Shown here: piece after piece, positions 1 to 7,741 of the stretch | How positions within the stretch are numbered: the stretch's first letter is position 1 | Layout of the letters: each line of letters opens with the position of its first letter | Assembly: GCA_046328525.1 (NCBI GenBank) | Contig: JAXLWK010000004.1 | Span: 62,001 to 126,000, forward strand | DNA length: 64,000 nucleotides | DNA from: JBDHWG01 sp046328525 | GTDB lineage: Bacteria; Chloroflexota; Anaerolineae; Epilineales; JAHCIE01 | Direction of reading: 5' to 3' | Notes under the pieces: model-generated | What the model saw: only the letters and a program-made list of their open reading frames with translations | The model's database searches: none | Told to the model about the DNA's origin: nothing | Translations under genes and position numbers: made by a program

Positions 1-1
1 T

Positions 2-625
2 GAAACCGACACGACCTACTTCCACCCGCTGTACCAGCGCGTCGTGGCGACCTTGGGCCAGCGTCCGAAGAACATCACGGCCGATGCCGCCTTTGATGAC
101 TGGGACATCTATCAAACATGTGCCGATACTGGTGGGCTCGCCGCCATCCCGCTCAATCAGCGCGGTCATCCTGAGCCTAAGCGATTGGCCGATGGGACGC
201 CATGCTGTGAGCGTGGGTTGGTCATGGTGCCAATGGGCTCCTTCCTCCACACGCGCGGCTACCAGTCGCAGACGTTCCGCTGTCCACTGTTGGTGCCGGT
301 CCCGACCGGCCAGACGTGCAGTCATCCGCAGTTCGCCAAAGGCCTAGGCTGCTACAAGTACCCCAACATGGAAGCCGGAGGCTTGATGCGCGTGCTTCTG
401 GATCGCCAATCCGAGGAGTACAAGGCCATCTATCGCCAACGCACGAGTGATGAGCGCATCAACAGCCAAGCCAAGGCGCTGGGCATTGAGCGACCCATGG
501 TGCGTAACGCTCAGTCCGTCGCCAACCTCAACACCTTGACCTATGTCGTCATCAATGTCCGAGCCTTGGCGCGCGTCCGCACCATCAATGCCATGCCCAC
601 CGCCCCACCTACATCCTTATGTTAA
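2..625 (+). CDS. Transposase, C-terminal part (IS4-like DDE family), cut by the window edge
   Basis: The frame is open to the left edge, so the first GTG at 44 is not the true start and the N-terminal part lies outside the window. What remains is about 207 residues. It contains the block ITADAAFDDWD, as around the second catalytic Asp of DDE transposases, and near the C-terminus YRQRTSDERINSQAKALG, where the Glu of the DERINS block would be the last catalytic residue. A Cys-containing segment between them is common in such transposases. It is convergent with the last Rhs tip, and the two stop codons overlap at 622-625. The terminal inverted repeat was not identified. The element probably bounds or truncated the toxin array. 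Confidence 0.75.
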   Translation, partial: ETDTTYFHPLYQRVVATLGQRPKNITADAAFDDWDIYQTCADTGGLAAIPLNQRGHPEPKRLADGTPCCERGLVMVPMGSFLHTRGYQSQTFRCPLLVPVPTGQTCSHPQFAKGLGCYKYPNMEAGGLMRVLLDRQSEEYKAIYRQRTSDERINSQAKALGIERPMVRNAQSVANLNTLTYVVINVRALARVRTINAMPTAPPTSLC

Positions 626-1761
626 AGCCGACCCTCGTTAGACAGACTGAAACCATACGGAATCCTATGACTACCCTGGGCATCTTCGCGCCACAATTCC
701 CATGCATACGATATTGCACCATACCCTCCTATGCTGGGAATGGCACCTCCGCCACCCAAGAAGCCCCCATGTGCTTGATCGAAAGGATTATAACTGTCAG
801 CCATAGGCGAACTCCAGAACACCTCTGCATTCATGCCAACCAGGTCACCGCCCACCAGGCCGCCAGCCATGAACGTTCCCCGAAAAGCATCGTTCGAAGG
901 AAGGTTCTTGATGAGTGTGACGCCACCTGTCAAAGAGAGGCTATCTCCAAGAATGAAACCGACTTCAGGCGAAAGAAACACGCTCAATTGGCCTGCTGTA
1001 GCGTTGAGCAACACATCTACGCTTACCCCACCGAAAGCTGCAGCGCCGTAGGTATATACAGCTCGTGCACCTACAGCATCGACCTCGTTCATGGGCAGCC
1101 CCGCCAATTGCAAGCCTGCTGTCGCAGCCATCAGGGGTTGCATAGTTCTGAGAACGACATCACTCGTCGTATTCTCGGACGTCAGGAACTTGAGTAGATT
1201 ATCTCTACCCTCAAAAACCTTCCCTTCTCCAAAGTAGGAGTCGCGCCAGTTTTCGCCGAGAGTACTGGCAAGTTGCTCCTCAGACCAGTGTCCACTAGGG
1301 TCGGTATACCGAATCGGGTTCCCGAGGTTGTAAGCATACCTGTTCAGCGCCTGGCTGCCCTGGCCCGGCGTTACCGAGTCGGCCATGACAAACCTTGCCA
1401 GCAGCGGGTCGTAGAAGCGGCCGGCGCTCTTGCCGTCGGTGTAATGGTAGAGGCCGCTCAGCGAATTATACTGCTGACCGGTGTAGAGTTGATCCGTCGT
1501 CAGCGGCATCTCGCCCCGCCGCCGTTCCCCGAACGCGCTGTACCGCTCCCTGGCGACGACGTTGCCGCTCGCGTCCGTCAGCGTGCTCGTCGAACCCAGG
1601 TGATCCGCCTGCACGTACCGCAGCGTCTGCGCGTTGGGGTTGGCGTTGGGGATGCTCCGCGTCGCCAGGAGCTTCCCCTCGGCATAGTAGCGCTTCGTCA
1701 CGCTCGGTGTCGGCCCGCGGTCATCCTCGTAGTGCTGCCCGGCAAAGAGCAAGGCAGTCAT
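622..1761 (-). CDS. Orphan Rhs tip with C-terminal toxin region of unknown type
   Basis: An N-terminally truncated Rhs protein of 379 residues (ATG at 1761; a GTG two codons earlier is possible). Homology to the main Rhs gene starts abruptly at AGQHYEDDRG after eight unrelated residues and runs through DHLGSTSTLTDASG and FYDPLLARF to the core end YTDPSGH near 1290. The last roughly 220 residues are unique, Gly/Ala-rich and not recognised. The gene has no signal peptide and no obvious promoter. Unlike the other cassettes it has no immunity gene behind it: the next gene is a convergent transposase fragment whose stop overlaps this one. It may be a silent recombination donor, possibly truncated at its 3' end by the insertion. 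Confidence 0.7.
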   Translation of the reverse strand: MTALLFAGQHYEDDRGPTPSVTKRYYAEGKLLATRSIPNANPNAQTLRYVQADHLGSTSTLTDASGNVVARERYSAFGERRRGEMPLTTDQLYTGQQYNSLSGLYHYTDGKSAGRFYDPLLARFVMADSVTPGQGSQALNRYAYNLGNPIRYTDPSGHWSEEQLASTLGENWRDSYFGEGKVFEGRDNLLKFLTSENTTSDVVLRTMQPLMAATAGLQLAGLPMNEVDAVGARAVYTYGAAAFGGVSVDVLLNATAGQLSVFLSPEVGFILGDSLSLTGGVTLIKNLPSNDAFRGTFMAGGLVGGDLVGMNAEVFWSSPMADSYNPFDQAHGGFLGGGGAIPSIGGYGAISYAWELWREDAQGSHRIPYGFSLSNEGRL

Positions 1762-1827
1762 GTTCACCCGAACGAAGCACTACACATCCAGATGAAGCAA
1801 GTCCCACTTTTAACTCACCATTGACAG

Positions 1828-2289
1828 TCAACTCGATCCGAACGCAACCGTTCTCTGCAGGGTTCCCTCTGGCACAAGGAGTTTGAACGGTATACCGTCG
1901 GGTAGCCAAAGGCTACTCACGGCCCGAGCTATGTCGAAAAGGTCCTGGAGGTCCTGTTTTCCCAGACCTTCAGGGTGCGGAAATATGAGAATGTATCCTT
2001 GCGCTGGTCTCCATGACATGTCTGCTAGGCAGTCCTTGAGGGCATTCCAGTTGAAACCAAAGTAGCTAGGGAACTCGAAAACCTGTGCCAGTCTTTGCAG
2101 AAGGGTATTCACGTTATCAATGACCTCGTCATTGATTCGTCCTACGAAGTATCCTACAGCTTGAAACTGACGGTCAACCTCCAGCCGCTCAAGCAGCAAG
2201 GGATCAACCTCAATTACCGGAGGGGATTCAGTCGTAGTTGACACAGTGATGAGATTCTGGAGACGTTTCTCCTGCATACTGCCTCTCAT
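1828..2289 (-). CDS. Barstar-family RNase inhibitor (immunity protein)
   Basis: A small acidic protein of about 153 residues. Its middle holds the barstar signature: a helix leading into FPSYFGFNWNALKDCLADM, followed by a hydrophobic strand (GYILIF). Barstar binds barnase-type ribonucleases and blocks the active site with this helix. The preceding gene encodes exactly such an RNase domain and its TGA stop overlaps this ATG (TGATG at 2289-2291), which implies translational coupling. A second ATG at 2277, preceded by GAGAGG, has a better ribosome site and may be the true start. The role as cognate immunity protein is inferred from family and position. Confidence 0.88.
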   Translation of the reverse strand: MRGSMQEKRLQNLITVSTTTESPPVIEVDPLLLERLEVDRQFQAVGYFVGRINDEVIDNVNTLLQRLAQVFEFPSYFGFNWNALKDCLADMSWRPAQGYILIFPHPEGLGKQDLQDLFDIARAVSSLWLPDGIPFKLLVPEGTLQRTVAFGSS

Positions 2290-3770
2290 CACTGTACCCT
2301 AATGAAGGTCTGGTAGTGATCCGGCGTATAGTACGCCTCACCACCTTGCCCTACTACGAGCCGCTGAGGCCCAACACCAGTATATCCAGGTGTTGGTACC
2401 ACATATTCAGTATAGTAACCAGAACGCTGTGCGGGTAGTGAACAGCCTCCCTCCATCAAGCAAAAGCTTCGCCCACCGGCTGCCATGTGAGCTGCGCCCT
2501 CCGCTACTGCCCCTCGCTCCAGTTTCCACGCCCCGTACTCAACCTCAATCTTCGCCCGCGTCGAGTCCAGGTCCCACGGCACCCGATCTCGGACGGCGCC
2601 TGTCAGAATCGGGTCACTCTCGGGACTATAGTTCGGGTGCTCATCGAACCAGCGGGCAAAGGTCGCCCGTTGCTCCTCGGGCGCGACCGCAGAACTGGTG
2701 AGAATCCAAGTCGGACTATCGACACCTCCAGGGTCGGACAGGGCAGGGGCGTGACCATTGGGGTCGACAAACTTGACCGGATTGTTGAGCGAATAGGCGT
2801 ACCGATTGAGCGGTTGGCTGCCCGTGCCGGGTGTGATGCTGTCGGGCTGGATGAACCGCGCCAGCAGCGGGTCGTAGAAGCGGCCGGCGCTCTTGCCGTC
2901 GCTGTAGTGGTAGAGGCCACTGAGCGTGTTGTACTGCTGGCCGGTGTAGAGCTGATCCGTCAGGGCGAGGTTGTCCGACCGCCGCCGCTCCCCAAACGCG
3001 CTGTAGCGCTCACGGGCGATGACACTCCCGCTCGCGTCTGTCAGCGTGCTCGTCGAGCCAAGATGGTCGCTCTGCACGTATGTCAGCGTCGCGCCCGTCC
3101 GCGTCGCCAGCAGCTTCCCCTCGGCGTAGTACCGCTTCGTCACGCTCGGCGTCGGCCCGCGGTCGTCCTCGTAGTGCTGCCCGGCGTACCGCACATCCGC
3201 CGTCTTCACGCTCGGCGGCTCCTCGCGGTACGTGTCCAGCCACAGCGTCGTCCCCGACGTGTACACCCACCCCCGAAACGTCCACGCCTGCCCTGTCGGC
3301 ATGCCCCACCGCGCTTCGTACCGCGTGTTCGGCGCGCTCTCCGCCCACACACTCACTCGACTGCCCGCCCCGTCGTTGGCCGTCACTTCCAGCACGTACC
3401 ACGTGTTGGCCTGGAAGGCGTCCACCAGAACCGTCGGGTTGACGTAGGTCGTCCCACCCCCCGACGGATAGGCCAGCGCCTGGTAGAGCTTGCCCCCCGC
3501 CTCGTACACCGCCACCCGGTAGTACCCGCTCCCGCTGCCGGTGTCGAGCTCCAGCCCGGCCTGGCTGTTGGTCTGGCCCAGCTTGAAGGCCACCCGCGCG
3601 CCCTGTCCATCGGCGATTGGGGCGGTGCGAGCGATGACGGGCACATAGTTCCCCACGCCGGTGGCGCGCACGGTCGAAGTGTGGGTGGCGCTGTCATAGA
3701 CGTTCCACGCCACCGTCCCGCTCGTGCTCCAGCCGCCGTTGGCAGTCTGGAAGTCCTCGAAATAGGGCAA
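2289..3770 (-). CDS. Orphan Rhs tip with barnase/RNase Sa-like toxin domain
   Basis: 493 residues from a TTG start with no clear ribosome site. Order: LamG-like region (about 1-190), Rhs core (DHLGSTSTLTDASG to YDPLLARF, ending FVDPNGH near 2750), then a unique C-terminus of about 150 residues. The end matches the microbial RNase fold: TEYVVPTPG holds the catalytic Glu, PQRLVV one Arg, and YYTPDHYQTF the catalytic His. Aligned to RNase Sa, the position of Arg65 is Val, so one phosphate-binding Arg is missing. Barstar follows in an overlapping frame. The toxin would cleave RNA in a target cell. The weak start and absent signal peptide suggest a silent cassette until it recombines onto the main Rhs gene. 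Confidence 0.85.
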   Translation of the reverse strand: MPYFEDFQTANGGWSTSGTVAWNVYDSATHTSTVRATGVGNYVPVIARTAPIADGQGARVAFKLGQTNSQAGLELDTGSGSGYYRVAVYEAGGKLYQALAYPSGGGTTYVNPTVLVDAFQANTWYVLEVTANDGAGSRVSVWAESAPNTRYEARWGMPTGQAWTFRGWVYTSGTTLWLDTYREEPPSVKTADVRYAGQHYEDDRGPTPSVTKRYYAEGKLLATRTGATLTYVQSDHLGSTSTLTDASGSVIARERYSAFGERRRSDNLALTDQLYTGQQYNTLSGLYHYSDGKSAGRFYDPLLARFIQPDSITPGTGSQPLNRYAYSLNNPVKFVDPNGHAPALSDPGGVDSPTWILTSSAVAPEEQRATFARWFDEHPNYSPESDPILTGAVRDRVPWDLDSTRAKIEVEYGAWKLERGAVAEGAAHMAAGGRSFCLMEGGCSLPAQRSGYYTEYVVPTPGYTGVGPQRLVVGQGGEAYYTPDHYQTFIRVQ

Positions 3771-3818
3771 GCACGTAGGTGGAGGCTGCGGTAGCGCGGC
3801 GTAAGGCGGCCTCTTTAC

Positions 3819-4823
3819 TTACTGCCGTAGCCACAATGATCTATAAACAGTCCATTCCCTTTCATCCGTCTCCCAGTACGGGTAAATGGCAATACCTATT
3901 GTGCCTCTCGGGAACTTCTCGGTCCTGCTCAACCCGTCGATTATACCCTGGACACCGCTCTCCATGTTTTCGGCGTTAGGCCAATGAGTCCATGTTCTTT
4001 CTTCCGATGTTGGTACTCCAAAGAATAAGTCGACCCGCTGTTGATCTAAAGCTTGACATATCTGCACGACCTGGTGCGTTGTCCACCATCTATATAGCCA
4101 AGCGAAAGGAACTCCACTATCATAAACCATAACAGCCATTTGATCAACATGCCTCGCGACTTCTTGATAGTAGCTTGCACGCCATGTAAACCGATCTAGA
4201 AAGTCAACAGAAGAACTTAGCTCAAAAGGTTGTATACGACGAGACGCAATAGAAAGCACTGCTTTCTGTCCAATACCCTGACGAATTTGGTCAAGTAGTG
4301 TCAGTAACGTCGGGTCCCCAGATACAACCGGTTCGGGATCCAGGTGTATGCCATCGAACCCCATATTCTGGACTAATTCTCTACAAAAATCTACTACTTG
4401 CCGACGAGTAGCTTCGTCGGTCAGGTCTATGTAGCCAAGGCCCCTACTATCCTTCAGAGGCAAACCGATCCAGGCCTGAACGTCCAGGCTTGAATCTGTC
4501 GTGTGGAGAGTATGAGTTAGATCTACGGCAGTCGAATAAGTCTGATTGAACCTTCCATCAGGCTTTAAATAGCTAACAAAGACATAAACATGACGTATCT
4601 TTCGCTCATTCAGTTGGTAAACCAACGTCTCAAGCTCCTGAGTACTATGTTTCTCATTAACCCAATCTACACCCAACCAAGCAGCATTTGACTGCGTATT
4701 GAGGCAAGAATTGGTAAGGTAACAGCTTTCCTCCAAACGGTGAATATCTACTATTATGCCAAAATATCCTGTTAACAATGAGATTATTAGAATGAGTGCT
4801 GTCTGATAGGATTTGTGCCGCAT
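3819..4823 (-). CDS. Membrane-anchored GH18-like TIM-barrel protein
   Basis: About 334 residues. An N-terminal hydrophobic segment (residues 8-25) looks like a signal anchor. The rest reads as a TIM-barrel: strands such as HVYVFVSYL, AVLSIASR and MAVMVYD, and the motif GFDGIHLDPEP, close to the DGxDxDxE motif of family 18 glycoside hydrolases with the catalytic Glu kept and one Asp replaced by His. The ATG overlaps the TGA of the lipoprotein gene before it (TGATG), so it belongs to the same cassette as the transglycosylase-like Rhs tip. It may help protect the cell wall or be passenger cargo; neither is shown. The base composition is more AT-rich than the neighbouring core genes. Confidence 0.55.
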   Translation of the reverse strand: MRHKSYQTALILIISLLTGYFGIIVDIHRLEESCYLTNSCLNTQSNAAWLGVDWVNEKHSTQELETLVYQLNERKIRHVYVFVSYLKPDGRFNQTYSTAVDLTHTLHTTDSSLDVQAWIGLPLKDSRGLGYIDLTDEATRRQVVDFCRELVQNMGFDGIHLDPEPVVSGDPTLLTLLDQIRQGIGQKAVLSIASRRIQPFELSSSVDFLDRFTWRASYYQEVARHVDQMAVMVYDSGVPFAWLYRWWTTHQVVQICQALDQQRVDLFFGVPTSEERTWTHWPNAENMESGVQGIIDGLSRTEKFPRGTIGIAIYPYWETDEREWTVYRSLWLRQ

Positions 4824-5431
4824 CACTTATCTCTTGCAGAAATTTTGCCATTACGAATTTGAAAACTGCATTTACTTGTAAAATCGTGAAGTGGCCCACA
4901 TCTTACCTCCCAGCCGTCCTCTAGTTGAGTCATTGTTATCTCGCAGTCTGATATACCCAACTGCTTGATATATGCGGAAGTCTGCGTTATAGCCTCATTC
5001 AATGCACGGTTCTCTGGAAAAGGCGTTCTTCGGGCTGAGGGGTAGAAACGAGTAACATTCTCATAACGAATCTTGGCAGTTTCGTTAGTAGTATTTACTA
5101 CAACAGTGGCATATGTTATATCTCTTCCAAATAACTTTGGATCTTCCTGTACGAAGGTGAATACTACATTTCCTGCTAATCGAGGAATGTCATCACATCT
5201 TCCTGAGAGTATTAACCCAGATGGATAAGCATTGGGTAAGACACTCGTGACTCTCTTGGTAATATCTTGGTTAATTAGGTCAAGATCGACGCTATTAGAA
5301 GTCGTGTTCATTATATTCAACTCCACCAAGTTTTCTTCTGGCCTCACGTCTTTTGATACACAACCATACAACCCCGTTAGCAATACTAAACCCAGTAGCA
5401 AGTCTACAACGTACAAATGGGACTTATTCAT
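4823..5431 (-). CDS. Lipoprotein, candidate immunity protein of the lysozyme-like Rhs tip
   Basis: About 202 residues from the ATG at 5431, which has a GGAG site upstream; an in-frame start ten codons earlier is less likely. A short positive N-terminus, a hydrophobic stretch and LYGC form a lipoprotein signal peptide with lipobox, so the protein should sit on the outer face of the membrane. No family was recognised. The start overlaps the stop of the Rhs tip by 8 bases, and the stop overlaps the next start. An extracytoplasmic location suits an inhibitor of a peptidoglycan-cleaving toxin, which is what the adjacent tip appears to encode. Immunity is inferred from position and topology only. 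Confidence 0.6.
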   Translation of the reverse strand: MNKSHLYVVDLLLGLVLLTGLYGCVSKDVRPEENLVELNIMNTTSNSVDLDLINQDITKRVTSVLPNAYPSGLILSGRCDDIPRLAGNVVFTFVQEDPKLFGRDITYATVVVNTTNETAKIRYENVTRFYPSARRTPFPENRALNEAITQTSAYIKQLGISDCEITMTQLEDGWEVRCGPLHDFTSKCSFQIRNGKISARDK

Positions 5432-6974
5432 GAGTTCCACTCCACCGTTGATATTCGTCAAGGGTCTGATTGTCGTATTGGAAGGCGTCTATAGTCTTTT
5501 CAAATCCCTTCTCGGATATGTCCTGCTGTAAAAGATCCCAACCCCGATTGTATCCTAATAAGATCAACCTTCCCTGATTGTCCTTGCTCAGGTTATCAAA
5601 TCCCTGGATAGTATGTAGCTTATCAGATAGATATTGCACCATACCACTAACATAAGATACTGAAGTTTCTTCTCCTAGCAAAGCCTGAATTCTCTCATAA
5701 TCATTGCTCCGAGCCGGCACATATCCCATGCGTTCAAGCTCACGCGCTCTACGAAGCTGCATTTGCCCCGGTCCAATTGACGCTAAATCTCCCAATCCTA
5801 AAGGACCGATCGAAGTTGTGGCCGCTAGTGCTTGAAGACCCTCTGCACTATTAGCACTTCCAACTATATCTTCGGTGAGCCTCCGTTCCAAGGCCGAGCT
5901 CTCATGGCGAAGGATTGCCTTCACTAACACACCATCCACAGATCGTTGAGAGGCTTCACGATCGATAGTTGCAGATACGCCCATAACTAACTGACCTCCC
6001 ACTTGGTCCCTGCGTAACCGCTCAAGGTTTACGTCCTTAGCCGAGCGAATCTCCCTTCCAACGCTGTACGCTTTGTGGCTCACCCAATCTCCACAGAGTA
6101 CGCAATGCCCATTCGCATCTGTATATCCTTGCGGGTTATTATACACATAAGCGTAGCGATTTAGGTCTAGGCTACCCATGCGCGCTACTACGTTGTCGGG
6201 CTGGATAAAGCGCGCCAGCAAGGGGTCGTAGAACCTCCCGGCTGATTTCCCATCGCTGTAATAGTATAGGCTACTCAGGCTGTTGTACTGCTGGCTCGTG
6301 TACAGCTGGTCTGTCGTCAGCGGCATCTCGCCCCGCCGCCGCTCCCCGAACGCGCTGTACCGCTCCCGCGCCACCACCTGCCCGCTCGCGTCCGTCAGCG
6401 TGCTCGTCGAGCCAAGGTGGTCGCTCTGCACGTACCGCAGCGTCTGCGCGCTCGGGTTGGCGTTGGGGATGCTCCGCGTCGCCACCAGCTTCCCCTCGGC
6501 GTAGTAGCGCTTCGTCTGCACGTTCGTCGCGTAGTCGTACTCGTAGTGCCTCCCCGCCACCCGCACGTTCGCCAGCAGCCCTAGCCCCTGCTCTTCGCGG
6601 TAATCGTCCAGCCACAGCAGCGTCCCCGACGTGTACACCCACCCGCGGAACGTCCACGCCTGCCCTGTCGGCATCCCCCAGCGCGCTTCGTACCGCGTGT
6701 TCGGCGCGCTCTCCGCCCACACACTCACTCGACTGCCCGCCCCGTCGTTGGCCGTCACTTCCAGCACGTACCATGTGTTGGCCTGGAAGGCGTCCACCAG
6801 GACGGTCGGGTTGACGTAGGTCGTCCCTCCCCCCGACGGGTAGGCCAGCGCCTGGTACAGCTTGCCGCCGTTCTCGTACACCGCCACGCGGAAGTAGCCG
6901 CTCCCGCTGCCAGTGTCGAACTCCAGGCCAGCCTGGCTGTTGGTCTGGCCCAGCTTGAAAGCGACCCGCTGCAC
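5424..6974 (-). CDS. Orphan Rhs tip with lytic transglycosylase/lysozyme-like toxin domain
   Basis: 516 residues from a GTG at 6974. The frame stays homologous to other copies upstream (VIARTATLGNGR) but is closed by TGA at 7017-7019 and has no ATG, so the true N-terminus is missing or the cassette is not translated alone. Order: LamG-like segment, Rhs core (DHLGSTSTLTDASG, YDPLLARF), core end TDANGHC near 6110, then about 230 unique residues. These contain AILRHESS (candidate catalytic Glu, about residue 353) and SIGPGQMQLRRARELE (about 396), the two-part signature of SLT/goose-lysozyme folds. A lipoprotein follows with an 8-base overlap. Function is inferred from motifs. Confidence 0.7.
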   Translation of the reverse strand: MQRVAFKLGQTNSQAGLEFDTGSGSGYFRVAVYENGGKLYQALAYPSGGGTTYVNPTVLVDAFQANTWYVLEVTANDGAGSRVSVWAESAPNTRYEARWGMPTGQAWTFRGWVYTSGTLLWLDDYREEQGLGLLANVRVAGRHYEYDYATNVQTKRYYAEGKLVATRSIPNANPSAQTLRYVQSDHLGSTSTLTDASGQVVARERYSAFGERRRGEMPLTTDQLYTSQQYNSLSSLYYYSDGKSAGRFYDPLLARFIQPDNVVARMGSLDLNRYAYVYNNPQGYTDANGHCVLCGDWVSHKAYSVGREIRSAKDVNLERLRRDQVGGQLVMGVSATIDREASQRSVDGVLVKAILRHESSALERRLTEDIVGSANSAEGLQALAATTSIGPLGLGDLASIGPGQMQLRRARELERMGYVPARSNDYERIQALLGEETSVSYVSGMVQYLSDKLHTIQGFDNLSKDNQGRLILLGYNRGWDLLQQDISEKGFEKTIDAFQYDNQTLDEYQRWSGTHE

Positions 6975-7099
6975 CCGACCGTTGCCGAGAGTCGCGGTGC
7001 GAGCGATGACGGGCGTTCAGGTCATCGCGCCTGTGGCTCGGCTCGTCCCCAGGTTCAGCGCCATCTAGCTGTAGATGTCTAGCCACCGGGCGACATCAC

Positions 7100-7741
7100 C
7101 TATCTATCAAGCTTGCCAAGAGCCTTTTGCGCCTCCTTTCGAACCCATAGTTTTGGATGTCCAAGAAAACTCTCGATAAGAGGTCGGGCACGTTGTGCCT
7201 TTAGTTTTCCCAGACCTATTAGGGCATGTCCTGCCACTTCGTCATCCGATAGTAGCGAAATCAACACATCTACCGCATAGGGATTCTTCATGTTGCCGAG
7301 AGTAACAGTCAACATTTCCCTCGACTGTCCATTGGTCTTGTCTGTAGCTAGAGCCACTATCTGATCAAACACACTGTCATCAGCGACGACTGATAGTGCA
7401 TTTGCTACCGTCCATTTAAGACCGGTACCGGTTGGGTCGTCGATCTGGTCAAACATCCTGAGCAAGACCGGCGCTGCTATCGGCCTGGCCCACCTAACTG
7501 TAAGTGCCCGAACTACGTCATCTTGGACATAACGATTGCGGATATTCGGTAGCCATCTTAGAAGAACGGGTATAGCTGCTTTGTAGTTCAGCTTGCCTTG
7601 ATAAAGCTCGCCAACCGTCTGCACTGGAAACCCTATCTGAGCTAGCTCAGCGAGCAGCGGCTCCGCTGCTCGCTGGTACTCTTCCGCTGCTTGCTCTCGC
7701 TCTAGATCAGCCCGAGATACCACAGATGATTGATCTCCCAT
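7100..7741 (-). CDS. HEAT-repeat protein, candidate immunity protein of the main Rhs toxin
   Basis: About 213 residues (ATG at 7741). After a charged helix it is built of two-helix HEAT-like repeats, visible as recurring blocks such as AAIPVLLRWLPN, RYVQDDVVRALT, IAAPVLLRMFDQ, YAVDVLISLLSDDEVAGHALIGLG and WVRKEAQKALG. HEAT proteins bind other proteins and are used as immunity factors against nuclease toxins. Its ATG overlaps the TGA of the 2416-residue Rhs gene (TGATG), the same junction seen before barstar and before the GH18-like gene. It lacks a signal peptide, as expected for an inhibitor of a cytoplasmic nuclease. The pairing is inferred from context. Confidence 0.75.
   Translation of the reverse strand: MGDQSSVVSRADLEREQAAEEYQRAAEPLLAELAQIGFPVQTVGELYQGKLNYKAAIPVLLRWLPNIRNRYVQDDVVRALTVRWARPIAAPVLLRMFDQIDDPTGTGLKWTVANALSVVADDSVFDQIVALATDKTNGQSREMLTVTLGNMKNPYAVDVLISLLSDDEVAGHALIGLGKLKAQRARPLIESFLGHPKLWVRKEAQKALGKLDR

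Noticed and set aside
6271..7086. Alternative frame with an ATG over the LamG/core part of the lysozyme-type Rhs tip
   Set aside because: The translation is Arg-rich and unrelated to any Rhs segment, whereas the frame ending at 5424 matches the other copies throughout. It is a shadow, not the missing N-terminus.
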